A stretch of 64,000 nt of DNA from Burkholderiaceae bacterium (GCA_947448415.1 CANFMT010000008.1:1-64000); one strand, 5' to 3'. Positions 27,192 to 37,890 are shown, counted from the first letter of the stretch. Notes: generated from the letters alone by a model not told the origin. Translations and numbers: made by a program.

Positions 27192-28610
27192 ATGAGCTCA
27201 TCAAATAATTCCCTAGACAACAAAGCCCAAGCTTGGTCGGCACGTTTCGCCGAACCGGTTGACGAACTAGTACAGCGTTATACAGCCTCTATCGGCTTTG
27301 ATCAACGCTTTGCGATGGTTGATATTGCCGGTTCTTTGGCCCATGCTCAGATGCTAGCCGCCCAAAAGATCATTAGCCCCCAAGATTTGGCTGATATTCA
27401 AAAGGGTATGGCCCAAATCAAAGGCGAAATTGAAGCAGGTCAATTTGAATGGCAACTAGCTCTAGAGGATGTTCATCTCAATATTGAAGCTCGCCTCACT
27501 CAATTAGTTGGCGATGCTGGAAAACGTTTGCATACTGGACGCTCACGTAATGACCAAGTCGCAACTGATTTACGCCTCTGGTTACGCGGCAGTGTTGATG
27601 ACATTGCCATCACGCTAACCTCCTTGCGCAGTGCACTATTAGATTTAGCTGAAAAGCATGCCGCAACCATCATGCCTGGCCATACCCATTTACAAGTAGC
27701 CCAACCTATTACATTTGGCCATCACTTGATGGCTTATTTCGAAATGTTTAGTCGTGACGCTAGTCGTCTATCAGATTTACGTGCGCGTTTTAATCGTTTG
27801 CCTTTAGGTGCTGCTGCCTTAGCTGGCACTACCTATCCCATCGATCGTGAGCAAGTTGCTAAGACCTTAGGCTTTGATGGTATCTGCAATAACTCTTTAG
27901 ATGCCGTCTCTGACCGTGACTTTGGGATTGAGTTCTGCGCCTTTGCATCTATCCTCATGATGCATGTCTCACGCCTTTCCGAAGAACTGATTCTGTGGCT
28001 TAGCCCCCGCTTTGGCTTCATTGACCTACCTGATCGCTTCTGCACTGGCAGCTCCATCATGCCGCAAAAGAAAAACCCTGACGTTCCAGAATTGGCGCGT
28101 GGTAAAACGGGTCGCGTATATGGTGATTTAATTTCTTTGCTAACTCTGATGAAGGGTCAGCCACTGGCGTACAACAAAGATAATCAAGAAGATAAAGAAC
28201 CTCTCTTTGATGCTGTGGATACCGTACAAGATACCTTGCGTATTTTTGCCGATATGGTTCCATATATTGAAGTCAAAGCAGATGTGATGAAAGCAGCGGC
28301 TGAAGAAGGCTTTGCTACAGCAACTGACTTAGCCGATTACTTAGTGAAAAAAGGTTTAGCTTTCCGCGATGCACATGAAGCCGTTGCCCATGCAGTCAAA
28401 GCCTGTGTTGGCAGAAATTGCATGCTGACAGACTTAAGCCTGTCTGAATTGCGCTTTGCTTGCGGATTGGATAATCGCCCAGAATTAATGGGTGATGATG
28501 TTTTTGCTTTGCTAACTGTAGACGGTTCAGTGCAATCTCGTCAACATGCTGGTGGCACTGCCCCTGCACAAGTCCTTGCCGCAATTAAACGAGGTCGTGC
28601 AGATCTATAA
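27192..28610 (+). CDS. argH: Argininosuccinate lyase
   Basis: Splits argininosuccinate into arginine and fumarate, the last step of arginine synthesis. 472 residues. The superfamily signature [12 protein letters not shown] is present with its catalytic serine, as are [16 protein letters not shown] and [12 protein letters not shown]. It is divergent from hemC across 43 bases. A TRAP permease pair follows five bases after its stop, so the three may be co-transcribed. Confidence 0.97.
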   Translation: MSSSNNSLDNKAQAWSARFAEPVDELVQRYTASIGFDQRFAMVDIAGSLAHAQMLAAQKIISPQDLADIQKGMAQIKGEIEAGQFEWQLALEDVHLNIEARLTQLVGDAGKRLHTGRSRNDQVATDLRLWLRGSVDDIAITLTSLRSALLDLAEKHAATIMPGHTHLQVAQPITFGHHLMAYFEMFSRDASRLSDLRARFNRLPLGAAALAGTTYPIDREQVAKTLGFDGICNNSLDAVSDRDFGIEFCAFASILMMHVSRLSEELILWLSPRFGFIDLPDRFCTGSSIMPQKKNPDVPELARGKTGRVYGDLISLLTLMKGQPLAYNKDNQEDKEPLFDAVDTVQDTLRIFADMVPYIEVKADVMKAAAEEGFATATDLADYLVKKGLAFRDAHEAVAHAVKACVGRNCMLTDLSLSELRFACGLDNRPELMGDDVFALLTVDGSVQSRQHAGGTAPAQVLAAIKRGRADL

Positions 28611-28615
28611 AGCGC

Positions 28616-29167
28616 ATGGGGTTTTGGTCCAAACTCTCCGCAGGCATTGATCGCGTAAACCAGTTTCTGGGAAAAGCAGCCGGCATTATGATTCTGCTGT
28701 CCTGCGTGATATCCGCAGCAAATGCAGTGCTACGTTATGGTCTGGATATCAGCAACAACTGGCCCCTAGAGTTACAGTGGTATCTCTTTGCGGCTGCGGT
28801 GATGCTAGGTGCCTCCTACACCTTAAAAAGAAATGAGCATGTACGAGTTGACCTCATCTACTCACAGCTATCGGAGCGTGGACGTCTTTGGGTTGACTTA
28901 TTTGGCCTAGTAGTTTTCTTAATGCCCGCCTGTCTTTTATTTGCCTGGCTTTCTTGGACCACCCTGTTCTATCCTTCCTGGCTGATCATGGAGCACTCAT
29001 CAAATGCAGGTGGCTTAGCTCGTTATCCAATTAAGTTTATTGTGCCGTTTGGATTCGTGATGCTGAGCTTGCAAGGGCTCTCAGAAATCATTAAGCGCAT
29101 CGGCGCACTTAAGGGTGAGATCATCATGCCAGCCGAAGACCTTCATTACGAAAAGCCAATGCAATGA
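28616..29167 (+). CDS. TRAP transporter small permease (DctQ-type)
   Basis: A 183-residue membrane protein with four predicted helices, of the DctQ family. It includes the typical LELQWYLFAAAVMLGASYTLKRNEHVRVDLI block after helix 2. It pairs with the large permease, with which it overlaps by four bases (ATGA). The fused-length features match the larger TRAP subgroup that handles organic acids. The substrate is unknown. Confidence 0.88.
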   Translation: MGFWSKLSAGIDRVNQFLGKAAGIMILLSCVISAANAVLRYGLDISNNWPLELQWYLFAAAVMLGASYTLKRNEHVRVDLIYSQLSERGRLWVDLFGLVVFLMPACLLFAWLSWTTLFYPSWLIMEHSSNAGGLARYPIKFIVPFGFVMLSLQGLSEIIKRIGALKGEIIMPAEDLHYEKPMQ

Positions 29168-30693
29168 TTCCATTGGAGTGGATGCCTCCCCTCATGTTTG
29201 GTGGTCTCATCATTTTTATGTTGATTGGTTTTCCAGTTGCATTTTCACTGATGGCAGCTGGATTATTCTTCTCGGCCATTGCTATTGGCGAAGGCTTCTT
29301 TGGGATAGCTTTTTTACAAGCAATCCCTCAGCGTATTTTTGGCAGTGTACTTGCCAATGACCTCCTCCTAGCAATACCCTTTTTTACATTTATGGGCGCC
29401 ATTCTGGAGCGATGTGGGCTTGCTGAAGAGATGTTGGACTCCATGGGCCAACTCTTTGGTCGCGTACGTGGCGGCCTTGGTTACTCTGTCATCATTGTTG
29501 GATTCATATTAGGCGCGATTACTGGCACTGTAGCAGCTCAGGTGATCGCCATGGCCATGATCTCATTACCAGTAATGATGCGTTACGGTTACAACATGCG
29601 CTACGCTACAGGCGTTTTGGCAGCTTCTGGGACCATTACTCAACTTGTACCTCCTTCTTTGGTGCTCATTGTTTTGGCCGACCAATTAAAAACACAAAGC
29701 GGTAGTGCTGATGTTGGCAGCATGTATTTAGGCGCATGGGGCCCCTCTCTTCTGCAAATTGCTTTATTTATTCTCTACACTTTTTTCTTAAGCCGTCTTC
29801 GTCCATACTACTTACCCCCAATTCCAGCCAGCGATCTCACCCTGAAGGGTTTAGCACTTTGGAAAAAATGTCTCATGGGAATCATCCCATCGGCCGTTTT
29901 AATTTTCTTGGTATTGGGCACCATCATGACGGGCATTGCCACACCAACAGAATCGGGCGCCATGGGAGCCATGGGCGCTCTTTTATTAGCATGGCTGCGA
30001 AGAGCCAGCATTACGAATCTGAAAGGCCTTATTCAAGAGGCTTACCAGAACACTATGCGTATTACAGCAATGGTGGTTTTCATTCTGATTGGCTCTACTT
30101 GTTTTTCGGTAGTCTTCCAAGGGGTTGATGGCGGATTCTGGGTCGAAGAATTATTTTCCAATCTGCCTGGCGGCTGGATTGGATTCTTAATTGTTGTTAA
30201 CTTATTTGTTTTCTTCCTAGCCTTCTTCTTAGATTTTTTTGAGATTGCTTTTATTGTTGTGCCAATGCTAGCTCCTGTAGCAGTCAAACTCCTCTCACCA
30301 GTCTTGCTTGACTCCATGAATGGCAATCCGCAAGCGGCTGCAAGTGCTGCCCTTGTATGGTTTGGAGTGATGCTTTGCGTCAACATGCAAACCTCATTCA
30401 TGCATCCACCTTTTGGCTTTGCCCTCTTCTACCTTCGAGGGGTGGCGCCAAAAGAGGTAAAAAGCAGTGACATTTATTGGGGTGCTTTGCCGTGGGTAGG
30501 ACTGCAACTCATTATGGTGGTGCTTGTGATGGCTTTCCCAGCACTGGTGACTACCTTTCTAGATAAACCCGCTGTAGTCGTTCAGAGTCAGGACTTTAAC
30601 TTCATGGGAGAGGAAAATAAATCAGATACGCCGGCAAATAAAGTAGATGAAGATGCTCCGGTAACCTTCCAACTAGATAAGCCGGTTAATTAA
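29164..30693 (+). CDS. TRAP transporter large permease (DctM-type)
   Basis: A 509-residue, 12-helix DctM subunit, the sodium-coupled transport channel of a TRAP system. FFTFMGAILERCGLAEEMLDSM and GTVAAQVIAMAMISLPVMMRYGY are family motifs. It is longer than the common ~425-residue DctM and has a polar 40-residue tail. No DctP binding-protein gene is adjacent, so the partner must be encoded elsewhere. It ends eight bases before a convergent gene. Confidence 0.92.
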   Translation: MIPLEWMPPLMFGGLIIFMLIGFPVAFSLMAAGLFFSAIAIGEGFFGIAFLQAIPQRIFGSVLANDLLLAIPFFTFMGAILERCGLAEEMLDSMGQLFGRVRGGLGYSVIIVGFILGAITGTVAAQVIAMAMISLPVMMRYGYNMRYATGVLAASGTITQLVPPSLVLIVLADQLKTQSGSADVGSMYLGAWGPSLLQIALFILYTFFLSRLRPYYLPPIPASDLTLKGLALWKKCLMGIIPSAVLIFLVLGTIMTGIATPTESGAMGAMGALLLAWLRRASITNLKGLIQEAYQNTMRITAMVVFILIGSTCFSVVFQGVDGGFWVEELFSNLPGGWIGFLIVVNLFVFFLAFFLDFFEIAFIVVPMLAPVAVKLLSPVLLDSMNGNPQAAASAALVWFGVMLCVNMQTSFMHPPFGFALFYLRGVAPKEVKSSDIYWGALPWVGLQLIMVVLVMAFPALVTTFLDKPAVVVQSQDFNFMGEENKSDTPANKVDEDAPVTFQLDKPVN

Positions 30694-30700
30694 AAATCTG

Positions 30701-33091
30701 TTAGCCAGCAATTTGCCTGGGCCTACCAAAATACCAACCCTGGAAGAAATCACAGCCCTTTAGTCGCAATAGGTCAAATTGCTCCTCGGTTTCAACGCCC
30801 TCCGCAATAACTTGGATATTCAGCGTTTTGGCTAGACTCAAAATATTATCTACGATTGCTTGATCGTCTTTATTGGCCACCATGCCGGCAACAAATGATT
30901 TGTCTAATTTCAAGTGTTTGATGGGGAGTTTTTGTAAATACGCTAGCGAAGAATATCCCGTACCAAAATCATCCAATACAAATTTCACTTCCTTTTTACG
31001 CAAAAGATCCATTGCAACAATTGCTAAATCAACATTGCTAAGAAAGGCTCCCTCAGTTAACTCAAGGTGGATGCGATGCATCGGAATCTGGTGTTGCTCT
31101 GCCAAGAATATAAATTGTTCAGCAAATCTTAAATTCATTAACTGATGCGCGCTAATATTGATCATCAATATATTGTCTTGATGATTGCTTAATTGAGACC
31201 AGAAAGACTTATTCCCAAAAATAGCTCTGAGAATTGCATCTCCAACCTCATTAATTTGACCGCTTTTCTCTGCAAAAGGGATAAAATCATCAGGCATGAC
31301 AACCCCGAGTATGGGATGCTTCCAACGCACTAAAGCCTCATACCCAATGCAATCTTGCTGTCGGTTGACGACCGCTTGATATTCGACAAAAAATTGATCG
31401 TTTTGCGCCGCATCTTTTAAGCCTAAATGCAGCTCGTTTTTACGCTCAAAATTAGACTTTAATGTTTCATCAAAGAATCTAAATCTGATAACTGGGTCTT
31501 CTTTAGCTGCATACATTGCTATATCTGCATGCTTGAGGATCTCATCAAACTGAGCTCCCTCTCCCCCAAACACAACTGCCCCCATGCTGGCTCTGGCCTT
31601 CACGCGAACTAAGCCCCCTAAATCAATTTCTTCTGATAGTCCCACTAAAATTCGCTTGATAACCTCCTCAAGAGCGGCTCTTGCATCCTCGGGGTTATGC
31701 CCCAGCCTTTCGAATAAGATCAAAAACTCATCGCCACCGATACGAGCAACCAAATCAGAAGGTCGTACTACACTTTGCAAGCGACCGCCAAACTCTTGTA
31801 ATAAATTATCTCCAACATGATGGCCATAGTTATCGTTGATCGCCTTAAAGTCATCCAAATCAAGATACATCAGACCCGAATAGACCTCCGCGCGCCCTGC
31901 CTCACCAATTGCCCTATGAATACGATCTTTAATATATTGACGATTTGGTAGCTTGGTGAGTGGGTCAAAAAAGATGAGTTCTTGAATTTTTTCTTTTGAT
32001 GCAATCTCATCACTAATATCGCTAATGGCACCAACCATTCGTATCGGCTTACCATCAGCCGCTCTCTCCACTACCTCGCCCCTATCTAAAACCCAAATTT
32101 GCTCATTATCACAACGTAGCATTCGATACTGCACTCGATATGCTTTTTTTCCAGCTAATGCATTCTCAAGAGTTTCCACCACCTTAGGAAGGTCGTCTGG
32201 ATGAATGCGACTCTTAAAATCTTCTAGCGAAAAATAGCTTTGATGTGGATTTTCAGCCAGCATTTCAATCCAGCGTTCGTTATGCTTTACCTCTCCAGTC
32301 ACAATATTCCAGTCCCAAACTCCATCGCCTGTAACGCTAAGAACATGCTGCAATCGTTGCTCGGTTTGTATCACTTTTTGGTTAGCAAGGTTCACTTTAA
32401 GTTCGTTGAATTGATTAATCAGAGCGCGTCTTTCATTTTCTTCAATTCCTAGGACTAGGCCAGTAAATATCACATAGCGCGCAAGCCCCATCAAAAGCAA
32501 TACTATGTAAGTAACTGCAGTAATTGGACCGCCCTGATAAGCAAATCCCACGCCTAAAAATATGATGGTTCCAAGTCTAACTAACCATATCAATCCACCC
32601 AGTAAGTAAATCTGCGCTAAGACGCCCGCAAAAGTATTTAAAGACTTACGATAGTAGTGCTTGGTTAGAAAAAATCCATACAGAAAAATGCTAGCGTTTA
32701 AAACAGCAATAAAGGCTGGTTGATATTGATTGCCATAATTGATTTCCACCAATATGAGACTTGCTAGGATAAAAGATCCTGCAAAAATTGACTCATACAC
32801 TACTCGTTTGAAACTCTTTACCTTGCCAGAGAGATTTGAGATAGCAGAGTTGAATAGAAGCGCACCGACTAGAGCGAGAGCATTACCGACTTTATAAGAT
32901 ATGAACTCAGGCACATATCCTCTGAGTGTTAATAAAATAATTCCAGTACCTGTCGCCACACACCCAGCAATCCAATATCCTATATAAGCAGGTCTATTTT
33001 TTTTAAACTGGATCGCTAATAAAGCGGCACCCGCGTATGAAAACATCGCGAAGAAGACAAACAGAGAGAAAATAAAAATTGAGGTAGTCAT
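30701..33091 (-). CDS. Membrane PAS-GGDEF-EAL cyclic-di-GMP protein
   Basis: 796 residues. About seven membrane helices (1-220) form a sensor region. A PAS/PAC domain (about 240-360) follows, then GGDEF with intact RIGGDEF and LDLDDFKAINDNYG, then EAL with YEALVRW, LELTEG, DDFGTGYSS, KLDKSF and EGVET. Both catalytic halves look intact, so it could make and degrade c-di-GMP, with the PAS or membrane part choosing. A monocistronic gene, convergent with the TRAP genes. Confidence 0.92.
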   Translation of the reverse strand: MTTSIFIFSLFVFFAMFSYAGAALLAIQFKKNRPAYIGYWIAGCVATGTGIILLTLRGYVPEFISYKVGNALALVGALLFNSAISNLSGKVKSFKRVVYESIFAGSFILASLILVEINYGNQYQPAFIAVLNASIFLYGFFLTKHYYRKSLNTFAGVLAQIYLLGGLIWLVRLGTIIFLGVGFAYQGGPITAVTYIVLLLMGLARYVIFTGLVLGIEENERRALINQFNELKVNLANQKVIQTEQRLQHVLSVTGDGVWDWNIVTGEVKHNERWIEMLAENPHQSYFSLEDFKSRIHPDDLPKVVETLENALAGKKAYRVQYRMLRCDNEQIWVLDRGEVVERAADGKPIRMVGAISDISDEIASKEKIQELIFFDPLTKLPNRQYIKDRIHRAIGEAGRAEVYSGLMYLDLDDFKAINDNYGHHVGDNLLQEFGGRLQSVVRPSDLVARIGGDEFLILFERLGHNPEDARAALEEVIKRILVGLSEEIDLGGLVRVKARASMGAVVFGGEGAQFDEILKHADIAMYAAKEDPVIRFRFFDETLKSNFERKNELHLGLKDAAQNDQFFVEYQAVVNRQQDCIGYEALVRWKHPILGVVMPDDFIPFAEKSGQINEVGDAILRAIFGNKSFWSQLSNHQDNILMINISAHQLMNLRFAEQFIFLAEQHQIPMHRIHLELTEGAFLSNVDLAIVAMDLLRKKEVKFVLDDFGTGYSSLAYLQKLPIKHLKLDKSFVAGMVANKDDQAIVDNILSLAKTLNIQVIAEGVETEEQFDLLRLKGCDFFQGWYFGRPRQIAG

Positions 33092-33250
33092 GTGTCAAAT
33101 GCGATAAATCAGTCGTTGGGTGCCAGAGCTATCTAGGTTAACAGTCGGACTAGATCCCAGCCCCACTTACCCTTAGTCTAAACGACCCCAATCAATACTG
33201 GGGCCTATTTGAATCAAATCAGTCCTAATTGAGTTAGAAGGTTATAAAAC

Positions 33251-35518
33251 TCATAGAGTGATATCGGGCTCTTGCCTGACGCAGTCAACATAGTATTCGC
33301 TATGCCCATCAATATCTGCCTTGACCAAACCATGAATATCAGTCTCAAAGCCAGGGAACTTCTCATTGAAGTCGCGAGCAAAGTATAGATAGTCAATAAT
33401 GCGTTTATTAAAGCGCTCGCCAGGAATGAGCAATGGAATGCCAGGGGGATATGGCGTCACTAACATTGCTGTAACACGCCCCTCAAGTTGATCCAACGGT
33501 ACACGATCTACCTCCTTGTGTGCCATCTTCGCCCAAGCCTCTGAGGGCATCATGGCAGGCACCATGTCTGATGTGTACATCTCGGTAGTCATACGCGCTA
33601 CATCACGGCTCTTATAGAACTCATGGATTTGTTGGCAAATATCTTTTAAACCAACACGCTCATAGCGCGGATGCTTTGCTACGAACTCTGGCAATACTTT
33701 CCAAAGGGGTGCATTTTTATCAAAGTGATCTTTAAATTGCTGCAACTCTGTAACAAGAGTATTCCAGCGACCTTTGGTGATACCAATAGTGAACATGATA
33801 AAGAAGGAGTACAGACCACACTTCTCAACGATCACGCCATGCTCAGCAAGGTATTTGGTAACAATACTGGCGGGAATCCCCATTGATCCAAAATTACCCT
33901 CGATATCCAAGCCAGGTGTTACAACGGTTGCCTTGATCGGGTCAAGCATGTTGAAGTCTTTGGCAAGTTTGCCAAAGTCATGCCAAGCAGCGGATGGCTC
34001 TAAGATCCAATCGGAGCGCTCGCCAATACCTTCTTCAGCTAAATGATCTGGACCCCAAACTTTAAACCACCAATCAGCGCCAAACTTATCATCTACCTCA
34101 CGCATAGCACGACGGAAGTCCATTGCTTCAGCGATAGACTCTTCCACTAGTGTGGTGCCGCCCGGAGATTCCATCATGGCTGCCGAGACGTCGCAAGAAG
34201 CAATAATCGCGTATTGCGGACTAGTTGAGGTATGCATCAAATAGGCCTCATTAAAACAGTCACGATCTAACTTGGTATCTTCTGCATCCTGAACTAATAC
34301 TTGCGACGCTTGAGATAAGCCGGCAAGCAACTTATGGGTCGACTGGGTTGCAAACATCAAGCTTTTCTGAGTGCGCTTACGATCTGAACCAATCGCATGC
34401 ATATCTTTATAGAAAGGATGGAATGCGGCATGGGGTAACCATGCCTCATCAAAATGTAAAGAATCTACTTTGCCATCCAACATCTCTTTAATCATCTCAA
34501 CGTTATAAACAATCCCGTCATAAGTACTTTGAGTCAGGGTCATGACGCGAGGTACGACACTCTTATCTTTAATGAATGGGTTGGCATCAATCTTTTTCTT
34601 GATGTTTTTCCATTCAAACTCTTCCTTAGGAATAGGGCCAATAATGCCCAAGTGATTACGAGTAGGCATCAAGAAAATAGGAATCGCACCCATCATCGTA
34701 ATGGAATGAATTACTGACTTATGGCAATTGCGGTCAACTAAAACTACATCACCAGGGGCAACTGTGGAGTGCCAAACAATTTTGTTTGAGGTAGATGTGC
34801 CATTGGTTACAAAAAACAAATGGTCTGCATTAAAGATGCGTGCAGCATTACGCTCACTCTGCAGCACTGGGCCGGTATGGTCTAGGAGCTGACCTAACTC
34901 TTCCACCGCATTGCAAACGTCAGCGCGCAACATGTTCTCACCAAAGAACTGATGGAACATGCGACCCACAGGACTCTTTAAGAAAGCAACGCCACCAGAG
35001 TGACCTGGGCAATGCCAAGAGTAAGAACCTTCAGAGGCGTAATTAGTTAATGCACGGAAAAATGGTGGCGCTAAAGAATCTAAATAAACTTTAGCTTCGC
35101 GAATAATATGACGCGCAACAAATTCTGGGGTGTCTTCATTCATATGAATAAAGCCATGCAATTCACGCAAGATATCGTTTGGCATGTGGCGAGATGTGCG
35201 TGTCTCGCCATACAAGAAGATTGGAATATCCTCGTTACGCTTGCGCACTTCAGTAATGAAGGCGCGTAAATTATTTAATGCAGGAAGATCATGATCCTCG
35301 GAATCGGAGTCAAACTCTTCATCATCAATTGAAACAATGAAAGTGGATGCACGAGAAGCCTGCTGAGCAAACGAAGTAAGGTCACCATAGCTTGTTAAGC
35401 CAATAACCTCCATACCTTCATTCTCAATCGCCTCTGCGAGGTCGCGAATGCCGGAACCCGAAATATTTTCTGATCGGAAGTCCTCATCAATAATAATGAT
35501 TGGAAAACGAAATTTCAT
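33251..35518 (-). CDS. Orn/Lys/Arg decarboxylase (PLP-dependent)
   Basis: A 755-residue large-type basic amino-acid decarboxylase with an N-terminal response-regulator-like wing domain (FPIIIIDEDFRSENISG). The PLP core has the pocket WHCPGHSGG and the Schiff-base lysine in STHKLLAGLSQAS. The exact substrate (arginine, lysine or ornithine) cannot be fixed from sequence. Products would feed polyamine synthesis or acid resistance. The ATG overlaps the stop of the KirBac channel gene (ATGA), with an AGGGGAG ribosome site just upstream. Confidence 0.92.
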   Translation of the reverse strand: MKFRFPIIIIDEDFRSENISGSGIRDLAEAIENEGMEVIGLTSYGDLTSFAQQASRASTFIVSIDDEEFDSDSEDHDLPALNNLRAFITEVRKRNEDIPIFLYGETRTSRHMPNDILRELHGFIHMNEDTPEFVARHIIREAKVYLDSLAPPFFRALTNYASEGSYSWHCPGHSGGVAFLKSPVGRMFHQFFGENMLRADVCNAVEELGQLLDHTGPVLQSERNAARIFNADHLFFVTNGTSTSNKIVWHSTVAPGDVVLVDRNCHKSVIHSITMMGAIPIFLMPTRNHLGIIGPIPKEEFEWKNIKKKIDANPFIKDKSVVPRVMTLTQSTYDGIVYNVEMIKEMLDGKVDSLHFDEAWLPHAAFHPFYKDMHAIGSDRKRTQKSLMFATQSTHKLLAGLSQASQVLVQDAEDTKLDRDCFNEAYLMHTSTSPQYAIIASCDVSAAMMESPGGTTLVEESIAEAMDFRRAMREVDDKFGADWWFKVWGPDHLAEEGIGERSDWILEPSAAWHDFGKLAKDFNMLDPIKATVVTPGLDIEGNFGSMGIPASIVTKYLAEHGVIVEKCGLYSFFIMFTIGITKGRWNTLVTELQQFKDHFDKNAPLWKVLPEFVAKHPRYERVGLKDICQQIHEFYKSRDVARMTTEMYTSDMVPAMMPSEAWAKMAHKEVDRVPLDQLEGRVTAMLVTPYPPGIPLLIPGERFNKRIIDYLYFARDFNEKFPGFETDIHGLVKADIDGHSEYYVDCVRQEPDITL

Positions 35519-36429
35519 AAAAACTCCCCTGCTAACTTATCCGATGTATTCGGAATCCACTTATCAAAATTGGTGAGGTCAATGACCCGACCGCCATCTG
35601 GCAAAACCGTGACTATATCGACGAATGTCGCATTTTGCTGCACATTCCGAGGTAAGTAAACATGACGTGCATAGACTTGGTTGGCTAAGCTTTCATGGTA
35701 ACCAGTAAAGGTAATGAGCAAATGCCATTGCTGCTCAATATCCGATTTACCTAAATACTCCTGAAGAGCGCTGTTCTCATCCACGCTATGCATTGCAGTC
35801 CAGGTTAGTGAAAAGACCGGACTTTCGGAACGATGGAGTTGTAATTCCACAGAACGGCGATAGCGTTCGCCTTCGCTAGTCATACTTTCAGCAATTAACC
35901 ACAAGCGAAGTTGAGCCTCAACAATATGTGAACTACGATCATTGGCAACGCGAAACTTGAGCGTTCTTACGCCATCATGACTCCCAACTACCGCAACCTT
36001 TGAAAAGCGCACCCCTGCCGTTGGACGTGTAAAGCGTGCAAAAGCTAAACCAGTAGTTAACGCAGAATAAACAATCCCAAAAAATGCTTCAAAAGTCACA
36101 ATTGCATTTGGCCAACTCCCAACCGGCGTCATGCGACCATAACCAATCGTTGCCATGGTTTGTACGCTAAAGAAAAAAACATCCAGCAAAGAATCTGGTT
36201 GAGCATGGGTAATAGCGCCTTCCCCGCATGCCAGGTAAGCAAAAGCAAAAAGCAGATTTGTGCCCAGATAAACTAATACCACCAGCAATAAGAAGCTAGT
36301 CCAGCTGGTACCTAACAGCCAGTGGTAGAAATTATTTTCTGGTCGCGCAAGCTCTGAGCGCGAAAGCGTGGCGCGATACTCCTCTAAATTAATCCGTGTA
36401 GGACGGCGATTAAAGAGAAATTTACGCAC
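35515..36429 (-). CDS. Inward-rectifier-type potassium channel (KirBac)
   Basis: 304 residues with two membrane helices around a pore loop whose filter reads TIGYG (in QTMATIGYGRMTPVG), the potassium selectivity signature. A C-terminal immunoglobulin-like cytoplasmic domain of about 150 residues follows, as in KirBac proteins. The start is GTG. It lies 12 bases after dcd and overlaps the decarboxylase by four bases, so channel and decarboxylase are probably made together. Confidence 0.92.
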   Translation of the reverse strand: MRKFLFNRRPTRINLEEYRATLSRSELARPENNFYHWLLGTSWTSFLLLVVLVYLGTNLLFAFAYLACGEGAITHAQPDSLLDVFFFSVQTMATIGYGRMTPVGSWPNAIVTFEAFFGIVYSALTTGLAFARFTRPTAGVRFSKVAVVGSHDGVRTLKFRVANDRSSHIVEAQLRLWLIAESMTSEGERYRRSVELQLHRSESPVFSLTWTAMHSVDENSALQEYLGKSDIEQQWHLLITFTGYHESLANQVYARHVYLPRNVQQNATFVDIVTVLPDGGRVIDLTNFDKWIPNTSDKLAGEFL

Positions 36430-36441
36430 TACCGTAATGGC

Positions 36442-37008
36442 TTAGGTCTTAGGCAGGGTAACGCCCCGCTGACCTTGATACTTACCACCACGATCTTTAT
36501 AAGATGTGCCACAAACTTCATCGCTCTCAAAGAAAAGTACTTGTGCGCAACCTTCACCCGCATAAATCTTGGCTGGCAATGGAGTGGTATTTGAAAACTC
36601 TAAAGTGACATAACCTTCCCACTCTGGCTCAAACGGAGTCACGTTTACGATAATTCCGCAACGCGCATAAGTACTCTTGCCAACGCAAACGGTTAATACG
36701 CTACGTGGAATCTTGAAATACTCAACTGTTCTCGCCAATGCAAAAGAGTTGGGTGGAATAATACAAACATCGCCCTTGAAATCAACGAAAGATTGTTCAT
36801 CGAAATTTTTAGGATCAACAATGGTGCTATTGATGTTTGTAAATATCTTGAATTCGTCTGCACAACGAATGTCATAGCCATAGCTTGAAGTGCCGTAGCT
36901 TACGATTTTGTTGCCTGCGGCGTCTTGGCGAACTTGCCCAGGTTCAAATGGGCTGATCATGCCTTGCTCGCCCATGCGGCGGATCCAGTGGTCTGATTTA
37001 ATAGTCAT
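36442..37008 (-). CDS. dcd: dCTP deaminase
   Basis: Deaminates dCTP to dUTP to supply thymidylate. 188 residues, the standard length. The family motifs [24 protein letters not shown] and the active-site [15 protein letters not shown] are present. It is the first gene of a likely dcd-kir-decarboxylase operon. Confidence 0.97.
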   Translation of the reverse strand: MTIKSDHWIRRMGEQGMISPFEPGQVRQDAAGNKIVSYGTSSYGYDIRCADEFKIFTNINSTIVDPKNFDEQSFVDFKGDVCIIPPNSFALARTVEYFKIPRSVLTVCVGKSTYARCGIIVNVTPFEPEWEGYVTLEFSNTTPLPAKIYAGEGCAQVLFFESDEVCGTSYKDRGGKYQGQRGVTLPKT

Positions 37009-37047
37009 GGCCGAATTGTAAAACCTTCGCCCATACCTGCCACGAAT

Positions 37048-37890
37048 TTATTGGGATTTTTGGCTAAAAACAACCCGCTCAGGGGCGTTATAGATCTCGA
37101 AGTGTTTTCCGGAACAGCGAGATAGGATAGTGAGATTGGTTTTTTTCGCTAGCTCCAGGCCCATCAAGGTTACGCCGGAGCGAGTCAATAGGAAGGGAAT
37201 ACCCATTTGCGCTCCTTTGATCACCATCTCAGACGTGAGGCGGCCAGTGGTAAAGAAAATTAAGTCTTTACCGGGTTTATCTGCCAACCACATCAAACCC
37301 GAAATCGAGTCCACGGCATTATGGCGCCCAACATCTTCAATAAAGTGAAGCAGCCTTACACCGCCTTCACCATCTCGCTCAAAAACAGCGCAGGCATGCA
37401 CCGAGCCGGACTTCTTATAAATCGTGTCGTGCACCCGAATAGCGTCTACGAGGGCGATAATTGCCTCTTGAGACAGAGTTGGGCCCGCAGGCAACTGAAT
37501 CTGGGACATCTCCTCCATCAGACCGCCAAACATGGTGCCCTGACCGCACCCAGTAGTAACAACCCGTTTACTGGTTAAAGCATCGATATCTACGGTACTC
37601 CGGCGAGTTTTAACAGCCGCAGAGTCGGTCTCCCAATCAACTTGAATGCTTTCAATATCCTCAGGCGCCTCAACCAAACGCTGGTTACGTAGGTAACCCA
37701 ACACCAGGGCTTCTGGAGCGCTGCCCAGGGTCATCAAGGTCACGACTTCACGTTTATCCATATAGATCGTGAGAGGACGCTCTCCAGGGACATGAGTTAT
37801 CTTGATGCGCCCAGCCTCATCCATAACCTCTACCTCATGCACCAAGGGCACGGAGGCGTTAGACATCTGGATGCTAGGTTTTACTGCCAT
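37048..37890 (-). CDS. fdhD: Formate dehydrogenase accessory sulfurtransferase FdhD
   Basis: Transfers sulfur to the molybdenum cofactor of formate dehydrogenase. About 280 residues from the ATG at 37890. The conserved VVTTGCGQGTMFGG holds a single catalytic-loop cysteine rather than a CxxC. FTTGRLTSEMVIKGAQMGIPFLLTRSG and VGRHNAVD are family blocks. No formate dehydrogenase subunits are in the window, but the oxalate genes 6 kb away would produce formate. Confidence 0.93.
   Translation of the reverse strand: MAVKPSIQMSNASVPLVHEVEVMDEAGRIKITHVPGERPLTIYMDKREVVTLMTLGSAPEALVLGYLRNQRLVEAPEDIESIQVDWETDSAAVKTRRSTVDIDALTSKRVVTTGCGQGTMFGGLMEEMSQIQLPAGPTLSQEAIIALVDAIRVHDTIYKKSGSVHACAVFERDGEGGVRLLHFIEDVGRHNAVDSISGLMWLADKPGKDLIFFTTGRLTSEMVIKGAQMGIPFLLTRSGVTLMGLELAKKTNLTILSRCSGKHFEIYNAPERVVFSQKSQ

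Noticed and set aside
29736-30128. 130-residue plus-strand frame inside the TRAP large permease
   Set aside because: It is fully inside dctM in another frame and has no ribosome site or recognisable domain.
33183-33205. Terminator of the decarboxylase gene
   Set aside because: The CCCCA/TGGGG stem is only five pairs and the minus-strand T run is three bases, too weak to call.
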